Below are positions 26,052-35,497 of a stretch of 64,000 nucleotides of DNA, piece by piece. This stretch comes from Sneathia vaginalis (GTDB taxonomy: Bacteria > Fusobacteriota > Fusobacteriia > Fusobacteriales > Leptotrichiaceae). Both the position numbers and the translations under genes were made by a program. The DNA lies in contig NZ_CP011280.1 of NCBI RefSeq assembly GCF_000973085.1, positions 894,642 through 958,641 of the forward strand. Direction: 5' to 3'. Each line of letters begins with the position of its first letter. Positions within the stretch are counted from its first letter, which is position 1. The notes below the pieces were generated by a model. It saw nothing but the letters and a program-made list of their open reading frames with translations. It was not told the DNA's origin and made no database searches.

Positions 26052-26094
26052 AAAAAAACACCCTACATGAGTTAAAAAAACTCACGTAAGATGT
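26052..26094 (-). terminator. Terminator after the secreted-protein genes
   Basis: On the minus strand ACATCTTACGTGAGTT and AACTCATGTAGGGTGT pair over 16 bp with G-U pairs, followed by seven T. It ends the run of three secreted-protein genes. Confidence 0.8.
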
Positions 26095-26102
26095 ATTACC
26101 CA

Positions 26103-26516
26103 TTACTTTCTTAAGATGTATTTTATATTTTGAAAATCTGAATCACTAAAATGATATTTAATATCTTTTTCTCTTGCACGTATATATATATGTCTAATTC
26201 CAGGTGCTGTTTCTATTATTTTACCATTTTTTTCAGTTAAAACTAAATACCCTATTAATGAACCATTATGTTTTTTTAATGTATTACAATAAATTTTTTT
26301 ATTATAACCGCTTCCTATTCTAAAATCAACAAAAATGTATTTGTTACCTCTTTTTTTAATTTGGAAAGCAAGATAATTATCATCATCATTTGAATAGTTA
26401 TCTTCTAGTATATACGATCCTACATACTTATCATAATCAAAATTATCCTTTGGTTTATTTAATGCAAATCCTACAAATGTTATCATCATCATTAATATCA
26501 TTATTAGCTTTTTCAT
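26103..26516 (-). CDS. Small secreted protein, paralogue A
   Basis: 137 residues with a signal peptide (MKKLIMILMMMITFVGFA) followed by NKPKDNFDYDKYVGSY and a beta-strand-rich remainder (YLAFQIKKRGNKYIFVDFRIGSGYNKK). No known domain recognised; the strand pattern could be a small lipocalin-like or beta-sandwich fold. The first ~33 residues are almost identical to the next gene upstream while the rest diverges strongly. Probably periplasmic or surface-exposed. Confidence 0.65.
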   Translation of the reverse strand: MKKLIMILMMMITFVGFALNKPKDNFDYDKYVGSYILEDNYSNDDDNYLAFQIKKRGNKYIFVDFRIGSGYNKKIYCNTLKKHNGSLIGYLVLTEKNGKIIETAPGIRHIYIRAREKDIKYHFSDSDFQNIKYILRK

Positions 26517-26557
26517 AAGTTACTATCCTTTCATATTTTTGGCACTTTTTAATAATA

Positions 26558-26986
26558 TCAATATTGTATGCTATCACCATCATAAAATTTTGCTATTTTA
26601 TAATCTTCACCAGAAGTAAATTCCTCTATTTCTTGTTTAGAATCTTTTTTATACGCATATTTTTCATTACCATAATCCATAATTAATTTATCACCTTTTA
26701 AAATATATTGTATTTTATCTTTATCATAAAATTTTCCATTTTTAGAAATTAATTTAAAATACGGTAATTTTCCATTATATCCTGAACCATACATATATGT
26801 ATAATCTATCAATATATATTTTCCATTTTTTAATTTTCTTATTTCTATTTTTTTAGATGTTGATTCTTCACCTTCATATGTATAGTATCCAACATACTTA
26901 TCATAATCAAAATTATCCTTAGGTTTATTTGTTGCCATCCCTACAAATGTTATCATCATCATTAATATCATTATTAGCTTTTTCAT
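26558..26986 (-). CDS. Small secreted protein, paralogue B
   Basis: 142 residues, with signal MKKLIMILMMMITFVGMA, then the same NKPKDNFDYDKYVG linker. The mature part is different (KKIEIRKLKNGKYILIDYTYMYGSGYNGKLPYFKLISKNGK) and keeps only the KYI-x2-D and GSGYN positions in common with paralogue A. DNA identity is very high over the signal region and ribosome binding site, and poor after. Function unknown. Confidence 0.65.
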   Translation of the reverse strand: MKKLIMILMMMITFVGMATNKPKDNFDYDKYVGYYTYEGEESTSKKIEIRKLKNGKYILIDYTYMYGSGYNGKLPYFKLISKNGKFYDKDKIQYILKGDKLIMDYGNEKYAYKKDSKQEIEEFTSGEDYKIAKFYDGDSIQY

Positions 26987-27022
26987 AGGTTATTTATCCT
27001 TTCATATTGATATCTTTTTATA

Positions 27023-27940
27023 TTAATCTACATAATCCATTACTATTCTAGTCTTTGTTGCACCATCATAGTAATATGGATCCCATTCACCAGTATCTTT
27101 TTTAAAAACTTCGTGTTTAATTTTTTTCTTTTTAAATGCTTCTATTTCTTCGTTTGTCATTTTTCTTAAAGGATTAGCTATAAATTCATAGTCAATATAT
27201 CCTTTAATTTTTCTATCTGTTGGGTAATCATCATATTGATAATCTTTAAATTCACCAAATTTGAATACAAAATCTCCATATGATATTGGTTCTTTATCTA
27301 AAGGTTTTAAAAAAAGTTTTCCATCTTTAGTTAATGTAAATGGACTAATGTATAATAATATTCCATTATTTTTAAGATTTTTAGGTGTTTTTTCACCAGT
27401 AAACACATAATTATCCCATAAATCGCCTTCTTCATCAGAAAGTAACGCAGCTGGTTCATCATATGTATAAATAGTTTCATTTGATGTTAAAATATTATAT
27501 TTTTTCTTGACATCTTCTCCTTTTTTTTCTAAATCTTTTATAAATTCTTCTAGTGTTTTATTTTTTTTCTTTAATTCATCTCTATATATTTTAAAATCTT
27601 TTTCTCTTTTATTTAAGATTATTTTACCACCATTCATTTCTGCATAATATTTATTTTTATATAACATATAGCTATATACATTATTTTCTCTCTTTTTAAT
27701 ATTAACTACAACACTTGAACCATCAGTCCACCAACCACACATTTTTTCCCATTTATCTTTCCATTTTTTATGGTATTCATAATTTTTTAAATTTATTATA
27801 TCTCCACCATATTTTTTATATTCTTCATATGTTACACTATCAATCATTTTTTGTTGATCACCAAAATCAAAATCTAATGCACTTTTTGAATAAGCTGTTA
27901 AACTAGATAATAATACAAGACTAATTAAAAACTTTTTCAT
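27023..27940 (-). CDS. Secreted protein of unknown function
   Basis: 305 residues with signal MKKFLISLVLLSSLTAYSKSA, then a charged, Lys/Tyr-rich mature protein: a WTDGSSVVVNIKKRENNVYSYMLYKNKYYAEMNGGKIIL strand block, a helical segment ELKKKNKTLEEFIKDLEKKGEDVKK, and a C-terminal ETIYTYDEPAALLSDEEGD part. It is the first of three consecutive secreted-protein genes, 36 bases before paralogue B. No recognised family. The KKxENNxYSYMLYKNKYY block and the paralogues' KY(I/F) strands suggest a shared ligand-binding type, but this is weak. Confidence 0.65.
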   Translation of the reverse strand: MKKFLISLVLLSSLTAYSKSALDFDFGDQQKMIDSVTYEEYKKYGGDIINLKNYEYHKKWKDKWEKMCGWWTDGSSVVVNIKKRENNVYSYMLYKNKYYAEMNGGKIILNKREKDFKIYRDELKKKNKTLEEFIKDLEKKGEDVKKKYNILTSNETIYTYDEPAALLSDEEGDLWDNYVFTGEKTPKNLKNNGILLYISPFTLTKDGKLFLKPLDKEPISYGDFVFKFGEFKDYQYDDYPTDRKIKGYIDYEFIANPLRKMTNEEIEAFKKKKIKHEVFKKDTGEWDPYYYDGATKTRIVMDYVD

Positions 27941-28123
27941 ACTAATATACCTCTTCTATTTCAAATGTACTTGTAATTGATAAAACAATTATACCATTTA
28001 AGTCATCATTTTAACAGGGTTTTATTATATATAATCTAAAAAAATACATTAAATGATATTAGTTATAAACGTATATTAAAATATATATTGACTCTCAGTA
28101 AATTGACATTTTTAATTTCAAAT

Positions 28124-28175
28124 AAAAAATGACACCTTCTATGATTTATATATTCATCATAAAAGATAGCATTTT
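28124..28175 (-). terminator. Terminator, copy 1 of a duplicated hairpin
   Basis: On the minus strand TGCTATCTTTTATGAT, a 10-nt loop and ATCATAGAAGGTGTCA form a 16-bp stem with G-U pairs, followed by six T. It is nearly the same as the hairpin at 30189-30234. The rest of the gap 27941-28123 shows only AT-rich promoter-like sequence for the secreted-protein genes. Confidence 0.7.
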
Positions 28176-28189
28176 TACTATTTTTTAAA

Positions 28190-28321
28190 TTACATACTTT
28201 TTAAGTCATCATCATTTGCCCTCATTGATAAATTAAAATATAGGCATTGACTGCTTAGTGGCATATACAAAAATAAGTCGCTATCCACTATCTTTAGTGA
28301 AAACATTCTTTTATCTGACAT
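28190..28321 (-). pseudogene. Truncated phage replisome-organiser-like ORF (43 codons)
   Basis: An ATG at 28321 with GAAAGGA upstream opens MSDKRMFSLKIVDSDLFLYM then PLSSQCLYFNLSMRANDDDLKSM and stop. This resembles the N-terminus of phage replisome-organiser proteins of Firmicutes prophages (..RMFSLKIVDSDxFLDMPxSxQxLYFxLxMRADDDG..). The usual continuation is missing, and RANDDDLK looks like a junction between ADDD and a later DDLK. It is a decayed phage relic, though a short ORF could still be translated. Confidence 0.55.
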
Positions 28322-28399
28322 TTGTTTCTTCCTTTCTTCAAATAAAAAAGAAGATAGATACTGCCTTGCATATTGCTATGATTTTTTCATAATTATATA

Positions 28400-29386
28400 T
28401 TAAATTTTTAAGTCTTTATTATTTAACATCTTGCTAAACATATCATGATACATATCTTTAGAAAATTCTTCTATCTTGGTAATACTTGATATCTTATTTC
28501 CTGCATCTTTTGATGAAGCTCCGCAAAGATAAAAGGCTTCATTTTCTGTTCCATAATCTATTGCAATATATCTATCGTGATACTTTTTACTGGCTATTTT
28601 TAACTTCAAATCTATGTTAGGATAGCCTTTTCTAAAATCATCTAAGATATTTTTTGTAAGCATATCCTTATTTTTAACATTATCACTAAAGACTATGATT
28701 TGAGTTTTATCTCTTGCAGCCCTTAAAAGTTCCAATGTTTTAAGCCCTATATAGTTATCTATAACATAAATACTTCTCTTTGCTGATTTATATATTTTCG
28801 TATAAGCAACATTAGCTTCTATCTTATCTCCATTCATCAAAAGGAAATGTTTATATGTTTCAGGGTCTATAAAATTATCCATTACCTTTTTCAAATCTTC
28901 TTTTGTAGCCATTTTAGATTTTATTTCTGCAATATCATTTGTGTTTTGGTTGGTTTGAATAGCAATTTGTACTAATTCCTTTGAACTGATAAAATCCTGA
29001 TTTTCAATAATAAAGTCTTTCATCTGCTTAAACATTCGTATTAAAGCCTTGCTCTGTATAACTGCAAGCTCTCCCCTTAATACAGTCATAAGCATATATA
29101 TTCCCTGTTCTGTAAAAGCATAAGGTAGTTTTCTACGCCCACCCCAACTTGATGTCGATTTTTTCGATATCAAGTTTTCAAACTCTGACTTCGTCAGCTG
29201 AAACATAAAATCAGTATCAAATTTCTCCAAATTATTTTTTACTTGTTCGTTAAATCTTGTCGTCGTATACCCGTAAATTTCAGCAAGTTCAAAATCAAGC
29301 ATAACCTTTTGATTTCTTATATAGTAAATCTTATTCTTAATAGTATCTTCATTGATTACTACAATTTCCTTATTTTGTTCTGCCAC
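28400..29386 (-). CDS. ORF6N-domain protein with C-terminal PLD-like domain
   Basis: 328 residues starting at GTG (GGAGG eight bases upstream; the frame also extends to a TTG inside that box). The N-terminal ORF6N domain, of phage antirepressor type, reads KIYYIRNQKVMLDFELAEIYGYTTTRFNEQVKNNLEKFDTDFMFQLTKSEF, then GGRRKLPYAFTEQGIYMLMTVL. A short coiled region follows. The C-terminal half (YKSAKRSIYVIDNYIGLKTLELL ... KYHDRYIAIDYGTENEAFYLCGASSKDAGNK) resembles PLD-like nuclease/effector domains with an HDR motif. Function is unknown, with a phage or defence association. Confidence 0.75.
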   Translation of the reverse strand: MAEQNKEIVVINEDTIKNKIYYIRNQKVMLDFELAEIYGYTTTRFNEQVKNNLEKFDTDFMFQLTKSEFENLISKKSTSSWGGRRKLPYAFTEQGIYMLMTVLRGELAVIQSKALIRMFKQMKDFIIENQDFISSKELVQIAIQTNQNTNDIAEIKSKMATKEDLKKVMDNFIDPETYKHFLLMNGDKIEANVAYTKIYKSAKRSIYVIDNYIGLKTLELLRAARDKTQIIVFSDNVKNKDMLTKNILDDFRKGYPNIDLKLKIASKKYHDRYIAIDYGTENEAFYLCGASSKDAGNKISSITKIEEFSKDMYHDMFSKMLNNKDLKI

Positions 29387-29523
29387 AAAATGTACCTCCA
29401 ATATATTTTTTTATCATAATCAGTTTATAGTCCACAAGCCCATTCTATCATTACAAATTTAGTTTAATTTATATAATTATACCAAAAATATTACTTCTTT
29501 TCTATCTCTCATTTTCCTTATGT

Positions 29524-30187
29524 GATTTCCAATCTGATATTAGACCCCTATTATTGTTTTTTATTATTTTTTAGATATAATTTCTTTAGAAGTGGATATA
29601 TGGTAATAGTACCACTTCACTAGATATATAAACCCTTAATGATAGCTTTTTTAATAGTGTCAGTCTATAATGTTCTATAATCATTTCATTAGGGGTTTCC
29701 CCTTTATATTTCTTTTTCTTTAAACTTTTTTCTTTTAGATATACTCTTCTTAACATTAAATATATATTCTCTATATTTGATTTTTGTGTTGGACTTTTTG
29801 AATCACAATAAAATATTTTAGTTTTTTTTCTTAATTTTTCTTTGCTATAGCATATTTCATTCACTTTTAAAAATTTACTTCCTCTATCTAATAATAAACA
29901 ACTAAAGAGCTTTTTAAATGTTAAATATCCTATTTTAGCTTCTATTCCATCAAATACTCTAACTACTTCTTTTTGAGTTTTTTCTTAACCCTATACTTGT
30001 ATAGCAAATTATTCTTATTAACTCCATATGGCTCTAATACGCCTTTATTTATGAAGTTGTATATAGTTTTCTCACATACAGATTATTCTTGCTAGCTTCT
30101 CCATGATGCATCTGCTCATTTGTTTACAAATTATATGATAACATATCTACCTGTTTTTTATACTTTTTCGTCATTTAATTATACAAT
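29524..30187 (-). mobile_element. Decayed IS30-like transposase copy
   Basis: A minus-strand transposase relic. An ATG at 30174 opens MTKKYKK, then frames break. In-frame pieces downstream read KGVLEPYGVNKNNLLYKYR, then VVRVFDGIEAKIGYLTFKKLFSCLLLDRGSKFLKVNEICY, then CDSKSPTQKSNIENIYLMLRRVYL and KYKGETPNEMI. These follow the IS30 catalytic order (D..GSEF.., C-P-SxxQxxxNExxN..R, TPxE), but catalytic positions are altered and several stops are present. The element shares both flanks with the smaller remnant at 20309-20564. Confidence 0.75.
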
Positions 30188-30188
30188 T

Positions 30189-30234
30189 AAAAAAATGCCA
30201 CCTCCTATGATTTAATTCATCATAAAAGATAGCA
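30189..30234 (-). terminator. Terminator, copy 2 of a duplicated hairpin
   Basis: On the minus strand TGCTATCTTTTATGAT, a short loop and ATCATAGGAGGTGGCA form a 16-bp stem with G-U pairs, followed by seven T. It ends the guaA-membrane-protein transcript and closely matches the hairpin at 28124-28175. Confidence 0.8.
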
Positions 30235-30239
30235 TTTTA

Positions 30240-30563
30240 CTAATAATTTTTAGGCTTTATTGAGCATAACCATTGATATATTCTCTTAGTAAGTATCCAT
30301 AGCAATATTCCAATAACGGTTAGTAAAACTCCAACAGTTAAAGAAATGATTAGGTCAGGGTAAACTCCTAAACTAATGCTAGCATTATTTAACCAATGTA
30401 AGTCTATTTTCAGCAATTCAAGCACAAATTTCACAATACTCAAAAATATTGTAAGTGGTCCACTAATCATAAAAGCCCACGCAGTTATTCCTGTTACAGG
30501 GAATATTACTAACCAAATACATGTAGCTATGATATACCACATACACCACTTTAAACTTTTCAT
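30240..30563 (-). CDS. Small membrane protein
   Basis: 107 residues with three hydrophobic segments (CMWYIIATCIWLVIFPVTGITAWAFMI, LTIFLSIVKFVLELL, IISLTVGVLLTVIGILLWIL) and a basic C-terminus. ATG 30563 is chosen because AAAGGAG lies a few bases upstream, within the end of guaA; an upstream in-frame ATG would overlap guaA. Function not recognised. It is the last gene of the guaA transcript. Confidence 0.6.
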   Translation of the reverse strand: MKSLKWCMWYIIATCIWLVIFPVTGITAWAFMISGPLTIFLSIVKFVLELLKIDLHWLNNASISLGVYPDLIISLTVGVLLTVIGILLWILTKRIYQWLCSIKPKNY

Positions 30564-30579
30564 ACTTATCTCCTTTTTT

Positions 30580-32115
30580 CTACTCCCACTCAATTGTTGC
30601 AGCAGGCTTAGATGAAATATCGTATACTACTCTATTTACTCCTCTAACTTCATTAACTATTCTATTTGAAACTATTTCTAAAAATTCATATGGTAGTCTT
30701 GAGAATGTTGCAGTCATAAAGTCAATAGTATTTACTGATCTTATCGCTACTACATATTCATATGTTCTAACATCTCCCATAACACCTACTGTTTTAACAG
30801 GTAATAGCACTACAAATGCTTGGCTTACCTTGTCGTATAGATCATTTTTTATTAATTCTTCTATAAATATATTATCTGCTTCTTGTAATAGTCTAACTTT
30901 TTCTTCTGTAACTTCTTCTATTACCCTAATACCTAAACCAGGCCCTGGGAATGGATGTCTTTTTATTAACTCATCACGTAGTCCTAAATTTTTACCTAGT
31001 CTTCTTACTTCATCTTTGAATAAGTTTCTTAAAGGTTCTATTAATTCAAATTTACAGTCTTTTGGTAAACCTCCAACATTATGGTGTGATTTAATAGTAT
31101 GTGATAAACCATCTTCACTAGCTGATTCTATTACATCAGGGTATATAGTTCCTTGTGCTAAGAACTTAATTTCTTTTTCTTCTTGTAATTTTTTAGCTTG
31201 TTCATTGAATACTTCTATGAACTCTTTACCTATTATCTTTCTTTTTTCTTCAGGTTCTACTACACCTTTTAATTTTTCTAAGAATCTCTTTCTAGCATCC
31301 ACAAAGACTATATTAAATCCATCTATACCTTCATATTGTTTTTTTACCTTTATTGCTTCATCTTTTCTTAATAGGCCAGTATCAACGAATACACAAACTA
31401 GCTTATCTCCTATTGCCTTATTAATCAATAATGCTGCAACAGATGAATCTACTCCTCCAGATAGACCTAATAGGACTTTTTGTCCATTAGTTTTTTTCTT
31501 TATATCCTCTATCTTTTCCTTTATTACATCTCCCATTTTCCAGTTTTTTTCTATCTTACATATATCAAATACGAAGTTTTCTATCATATTTTTACCATAT
31601 TGTGAGTGAAGCACTTCTGGATGGAATTGCAATGCATATACCTTATCATCATTACAAACTGCTGCATTAGATGAGCTTGTTTTAGCGATAGTTCTAAATC
31701 CTTGTGCCATTTTTGTAATATGATCTCCATGACTCATCCAAACTAATGACTCTTTCGGAACACCTTTAAATAGTGGATTTTCTTCTTCAATAATTTCTAA
31801 TGTTGCCTTACCGAATTCTCTCTTATCTGACTTTTCAACCATTCCACCATTTAAATATGTAATTAATTGCATACCATAACATATTCCTAATATTGGTATA
31901 TTCAAACTAAATATTTTTTTATCTATACTAGGTGAGTTTTCTTCATACACTGAAGCTGGTCCACCTGAAAAAATTATTCCTTTTACATCATTTCCTATCT
32001 TACTAACATCAACTCTTGATGTGATTTCACAGTACACTTCCATTTCTCTAATTCTTCTTGCAATCAATTGGCTATATTGTGAACCATAATCAATAATTAA
32101 TATTTTTTCTCTCAT
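30580..32115 (-). CDS. guaA: GMP synthase (glutamine-hydrolysing)
   Basis: 511 residues, full length. It converts XMP to GMP using glutamine and ATP. The class I glutaminase domain has nucleophile Cys in GICYGMQLI and His/Glu in QFHPEV. The ATP pyrophosphatase domain has the P-loop [14 protein letters not shown]. The C-terminal dimerisation domain ends in the conserved KPAATIEWE. The start overlaps copA by 4 bases (ATGA), implying translational coupling with an unrelated copper pump. Confidence 0.98.
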   Translation of the reverse strand: MREKILIIDYGSQYSQLIARRIREMEVYCEITSRVDVSKIGNDVKGIIFSGGPASVYEENSPSIDKKIFSLNIPILGICYGMQLITYLNGGMVEKSDKREFGKATLEIIEEENPLFKGVPKESLVWMSHGDHITKMAQGFRTIAKTSSSNAAVCNDDKVYALQFHPEVLHSQYGKNMIENFVFDICKIEKNWKMGDVIKEKIEDIKKKTNGQKVLLGLSGGVDSSVAALLINKAIGDKLVCVFVDTGLLRKDEAIKVKKQYEGIDGFNIVFVDARKRFLEKLKGVVEPEEKRKIIGKEFIEVFNEQAKKLQEEKEIKFLAQGTIYPDVIESASEDGLSHTIKSHHNVGGLPKDCKFELIEPLRNLFKDEVRRLGKNLGLRDELIKRHPFPGPGLGIRVIEEVTEEKVRLLQEADNIFIEELIKNDLYDKVSQAFVVLLPVKTVGVMGDVRTYEYVVAIRSVNTIDFMTATFSRLPYEFLEIVSNRIVNEVRGVNRVVYDISSKPAATIEWE

Positions 32116-34103
32116 CTATTACAACTCCTTTTTAATCTTAATGTATTTAAAAGCACTGATATTGAACTCAATATCATACACATAGACGCTATCATGGGCG
32201 TTAATTGTATACCGAATATTCCTGTTGCTATCATTATCCCAAATATATTATATATCAAAGTAAAGAAAAGATTTTCTTTAATATATTTAAGACAAAGTTT
32301 GCTATACTCCTGCAATACAGGTATATCCATTAAATCATTTATTACAACATCACTAGTTTCTAATGTAGGTACAGCTCCATTATTAATAGCTATCCCTATA
32401 TCAGCACTATTAATTGCCGTTATATCATTTATCCCATCACCTACCATAGCTACAACCTTATTCTTTTCAAGAATATTTTCAATATACCTACTCTTATTAT
32501 ACGGCAAAACCTCAAAGGCATATTTTTCTATGCCTAGTTTATCTGCAATATATCTTGTAGTATACATATTGTCACCACTTAGTATACTTGTATCTATGTG
32601 ATTTTCTTTGCAGTAATTAATAAATAAAGGGGTATTGTCATTAATATCATCAATTAATGTAACTAAACCTCTAATTTCTTTGTATTTAGATATTAGTATA
32701 ACAGTTTTACCTTCTTTTGACAAGTCATCATATTTATTATTTATTTCACTTACATCTATACCTTTTCTTTTTAAAAGATTTATGCTACCTACAAGATAAT
32801 CTGAATACCCTACACCTAGACCTTGGTAATTTCTAACCTTAATATCCTTATCCTCAACTACATATTTTCTTTTTAGATATTCTTTAATTGCCTTTGCTAG
32901 TGGATGTGATAAGTTTTTTTCCATATTATACACAATATCTATATCTTCTTGTAATATCTCAATGTCCTTTATACTTGGTTTCCCTTTAGTCAAAGTCCCA
33001 GTCTTATCAAAAACTATCTTATCTATTCTAGTTGCATTTAATATTGCACTTCCATCTTTAATTAAGATATTCTTTTTTGCTAAGCTACCTATTGTAACAA
33101 CAAGGCATATAGGGATGGATAACCCTATTGCACAAGGACAAGAAATTAAAAGAACACATATTGCATTATTTATACTTCTACCTAATATATATGTTACAAT
33201 GGCTATTAAAATTACCGTAGGTACAAATATTTTTGTTACCTTGTCTGTAAAATTTGTAATGGGAGATTGAATTTCACATGCTAATTCCAACATATTTTTT
33301 ATCTTGTAAATCACCATATCTTCTTTTTTAATATCAACCACATATTTAATACTACCATCTATTAACTTACAGCCTGCATAAACTCTATCATTTTCTCTTT
33401 TTATCTTTTGCTTGCTCTCACCTGTTATTAACTTTTCATCAAAGATTCCATAACCTTCTATTATCTTCCCATCAAAACTTGCAACCATGTCTTTATTTAA
33501 ACTTAGTACAGTCCCTATTTCAATATTTTCTTTAATGGGTATAATATTAGTTAAATTTTCTATAGCCTTACTAGTATTTTTCTTCAATCTTTTTTCTATC
33601 TTTTTTCCTAATAGTACTATGAATATGGTCATACAAATACCATCAAAATATATTAGATTGTTTTTCAAATTAAATACACTATACAAAAAAGAAATTAATA
33701 CTCCCAAACTAATTAGTGAGTACATAGTAAATGTTAGTTTAAATATACTTTTTACACCAATTAGCAATATATCCCTTGATAAGATAAGTACAATTAAGCT
33801 TAATATTAACTGTACATACTCACTATTTTGTATATGAAACATAGCTAAAATTAGAACTATAATAGCTATTATTCCAATAGGAAGTAAATTAACTTCTTTT
33901 TCCTCTATATTCTCATTGTCTTTAATCAATTCATATCCTAGCTTAGAAACAATATTAACAATATCTACACTATTATCATCTTCTACTACAAGTTTTTCAG
34001 AAACAAAATTAACTTTAGCCCTAACACCATATTTTTCTAGGCCTTCTTCTATTTTCACAGCACAAGCACTACAACTCATACCTTTTATTCTATATATCTT
34101 CAT
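32112..34103 (-). CDS. copA: Copper-exporting P1B-type ATPase
   Basis: 663 residues. One N-terminal heavy-metal domain carries [12 protein letters not shown]. The transmembrane metal site is SCPCAIGLS, the phosphorylation site is DKTGTLTKG, the ATP-binding motif has HPLA, and the hinge is GDGINDI. The CPC motif and the single CxxC domain fit Cu(I) export from cytosol to periplasm. No copper regulator or chaperone gene is adjacent; it lies in an operon with a phosphatase and guaA, suggesting constitutive housekeeping expression. Confidence 0.93.
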   Translation of the reverse strand: MKIYRIKGMSCSACAVKIEEGLEKYGVRAKVNFVSEKLVVEDDNSVDIVNIVSKLGYELIKDNENIEEKEVNLLPIGIIAIIVLILAMFHIQNSEYVQLILSLIVLILSRDILLIGVKSIFKLTFTMYSLISLGVLISFLYSVFNLKNNLIYFDGICMTIFIVLLGKKIEKRLKKNTSKAIENLTNIIPIKENIEIGTVLSLNKDMVASFDGKIIEGYGIFDEKLITGESKQKIKRENDRVYAGCKLIDGSIKYVVDIKKEDMVIYKIKNMLELACEIQSPITNFTDKVTKIFVPTVILIAIVTYILGRSINNAICVLLISCPCAIGLSIPICLVVTIGSLAKKNILIKDGSAILNATRIDKIVFDKTGTLTKGKPSIKDIEILQEDIDIVYNMEKNLSHPLAKAIKEYLKRKYVVEDKDIKVRNYQGLGVGYSDYLVGSINLLKRKGIDVSEINNKYDDLSKEGKTVILISKYKEIRGLVTLIDDINDNTPLFINYCKENHIDTSILSGDNMYTTRYIADKLGIEKYAFEVLPYNKSRYIENILEKNKVVAMVGDGINDITAINSADIGIAINNGAVPTLETSDVVINDLMDIPVLQEYSKLCLKYIKENLFFTLIYNIFGIMIATGIFGIQLTPMIASMCMILSSISVLLNTLRLKRSCNR

Positions 34104-35496
34104 GATCTCTCCAAATAGTAAGTAATGTTAAGTCATCTTCAAGTGTATATGTATCTAATGTATCTTTTAAAGCTAGTATATTATTTCTTTTCTTTAAAAA
34201 GTTTTCTTTTAGTCTTTCAAAACCATATAGCTTATCATCTTTAACAGCTTCAGTTATTCCATCAGTATACAAAAGTATTACATCATCTTTTGAAAAGCTT
34301 CTAGTTTTAACCTCAAAGTTAACTAAGTCTGGGAAATCCTCTTTAGAAAATACTCCTAAAACTTGCCCTTCTGTCTGTAATTCTTCCACCTTATTATCAT
34401 GTATTAAAAGTGCTGGTTCTTGTGAGGCTTTACAGTAGCTTATGGTATTTTCTTTTGTATTAAGTAAGATGTAAAACATACTTGCAAATTTACCCATAGG
34501 AAATATCTTATTTATTCTTTCATTCAAAAGACTCATTAAGTCTTCTATGTTCATATAGTTTTTGAATTCTGAGTGTATAACAGCTTTTAGCATTGTTGAT
34601 AGTAGGGCAGCTGGTATTCCATGTCCTGATATATCTGCAAAAACTACAGCTATCTTATCCTCATCTATTTTAAATATGTCACAAAAGTCTCCTCCTATTT
34701 TTTGTGATGGACTAAATATATATTCTATATTATATCCCTTAAAATTAATCTTTTCTGGAGGCATAAGTTTCTTTTGTATATCATTTGCAAGAGCTAATTC
34801 CTTTTCAAGATTTTTGTATAGCCCTTTAATCTTATTATTTAACGCTATATTTTCTGCTCTTAACTGTGATTGCATTGAAAGATTTTTTACACTGGCTAAT
34901 ATTTCATCTGTGTTAATAGGTTTTTCTATTATACTATCTACACCCATTTTTACAGTTCTTAACGCCTTATATGCTGTTACCTTATTAATTAAAAGTATTA
35001 CCTTACTATTAGGATTTTTCTTTTTTATCTTTTGTATTTCTTCAAGCTTTTCTTCCTGATATTTCTCAAAATTTATTATATATATATCCTTATCTAAGCT
35101 ATCGTGTTCCTTATTTAAAAATCTTTCTTCTTTTCTTTCTTTAGTCTGAAAACCGTTAGTAACAAAAAGATTTCTTAATAGGTTTCTAGTATAGCTGTTA
35201 TCGATGTATAACTTTACGACAAAAGAAGAAAATATCTTTATCTTATTGTATTCTTCCAAGGTTTGAAACACTCTAAAATACTTATTCATTTCTGCCGTAA
35301 ATACTTCTTTTGATATGAAGGCTATATCCATATTTTTTGATTTTACAAGTCTGAATACTTTTAATAAATAAATTAAGAATGGGGGATTTATATCTAAATC
35401 CCCTAAATCTAATATTATTGTATCAATTTCGTCGTCTATATTAGCTATCTTCTTGTAAGTCTCTTCTTCATTTGAAAAAACTATATATTTTTCCAT
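34090..35496 (-). CDS. PP2C (SpoIIE/RsbU-type) serine phosphatase with receiver-like domain
   Basis: 468 residues. The N-terminal ~100 residues resemble a STAS-like or degenerate sensor fold (DTIILDLGDLDINPPFLIYLLKVFRLVKSKNMDIAFISKE). The middle ~100-200 looks like a receiver domain lacking a clear phospho-acceptor context (KVILLINKVTAYKALRTVKMGVDSIIEKPINTDEIL). Then comes a coiled linker and a C-terminal PP2C domain: LANDIQKKLMPP, IGGDFCDIF, VFADISGHGIPAALLSTML, LLYTDGITEA and DDLTLL with metal-binding Asp residues. Such phosphatases usually act on anti-sigma antagonists; no partner gene is visible here. Confidence 0.85.
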   Translation of the reverse strand: MEKYIVFSNEEETYKKIANIDDEIDTIILDLGDLDINPPFLIYLLKVFRLVKSKNMDIAFISKEVFTAEMNKYFRVFQTLEEYNKIKIFSSFVVKLYIDNSYTRNLLRNLFVTNGFQTKERKEERFLNKEHDSLDKDIYIINFEKYQEEKLEEIQKIKKKNPNSKVILLINKVTAYKALRTVKMGVDSIIEKPINTDEILASVKNLSMQSQLRAENIALNNKIKGLYKNLEKELALANDIQKKLMPPEKINFKGYNIEYIFSPSQKIGGDFCDIFKIDEDKIAVVFADISGHGIPAALLSTMLKAVIHSEFKNYMNIEDLMSLLNERINKIFPMGKFASMFYILLNTKENTISYCKASQEPALLIHDNKVEELQTEGQVLGVFSKEDFPDLVNFEVKTRSFSKDDVILLYTDGITEAVKDDKLYGFERLKENFLKKRNNILALKDTLDTYTLEDDLTLLTIWRDHEDI

Positions 35497-35497
35497 T

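Noticed and set aside
29586-29864. 92-codon minus-strand ORF as an intact gene
   Set aside because: It is the C-terminal piece of a broken IS30-like transposase, with in-frame fragments continuing upstream through stops.
19100-30200. Intact prophage or integrative element
   Set aside because: Phage-type fragments and defence genes are present, but no integrase, portal, terminase, relaxase or clear attachment repeats are visible.
30830-31609. 259-codon plus-strand open frame
   Set aside because: It lies wholly opposite guaA, whose motifs are complete, and its translation is low-complexity Ser/Ile/Phe-rich without domains or SD.
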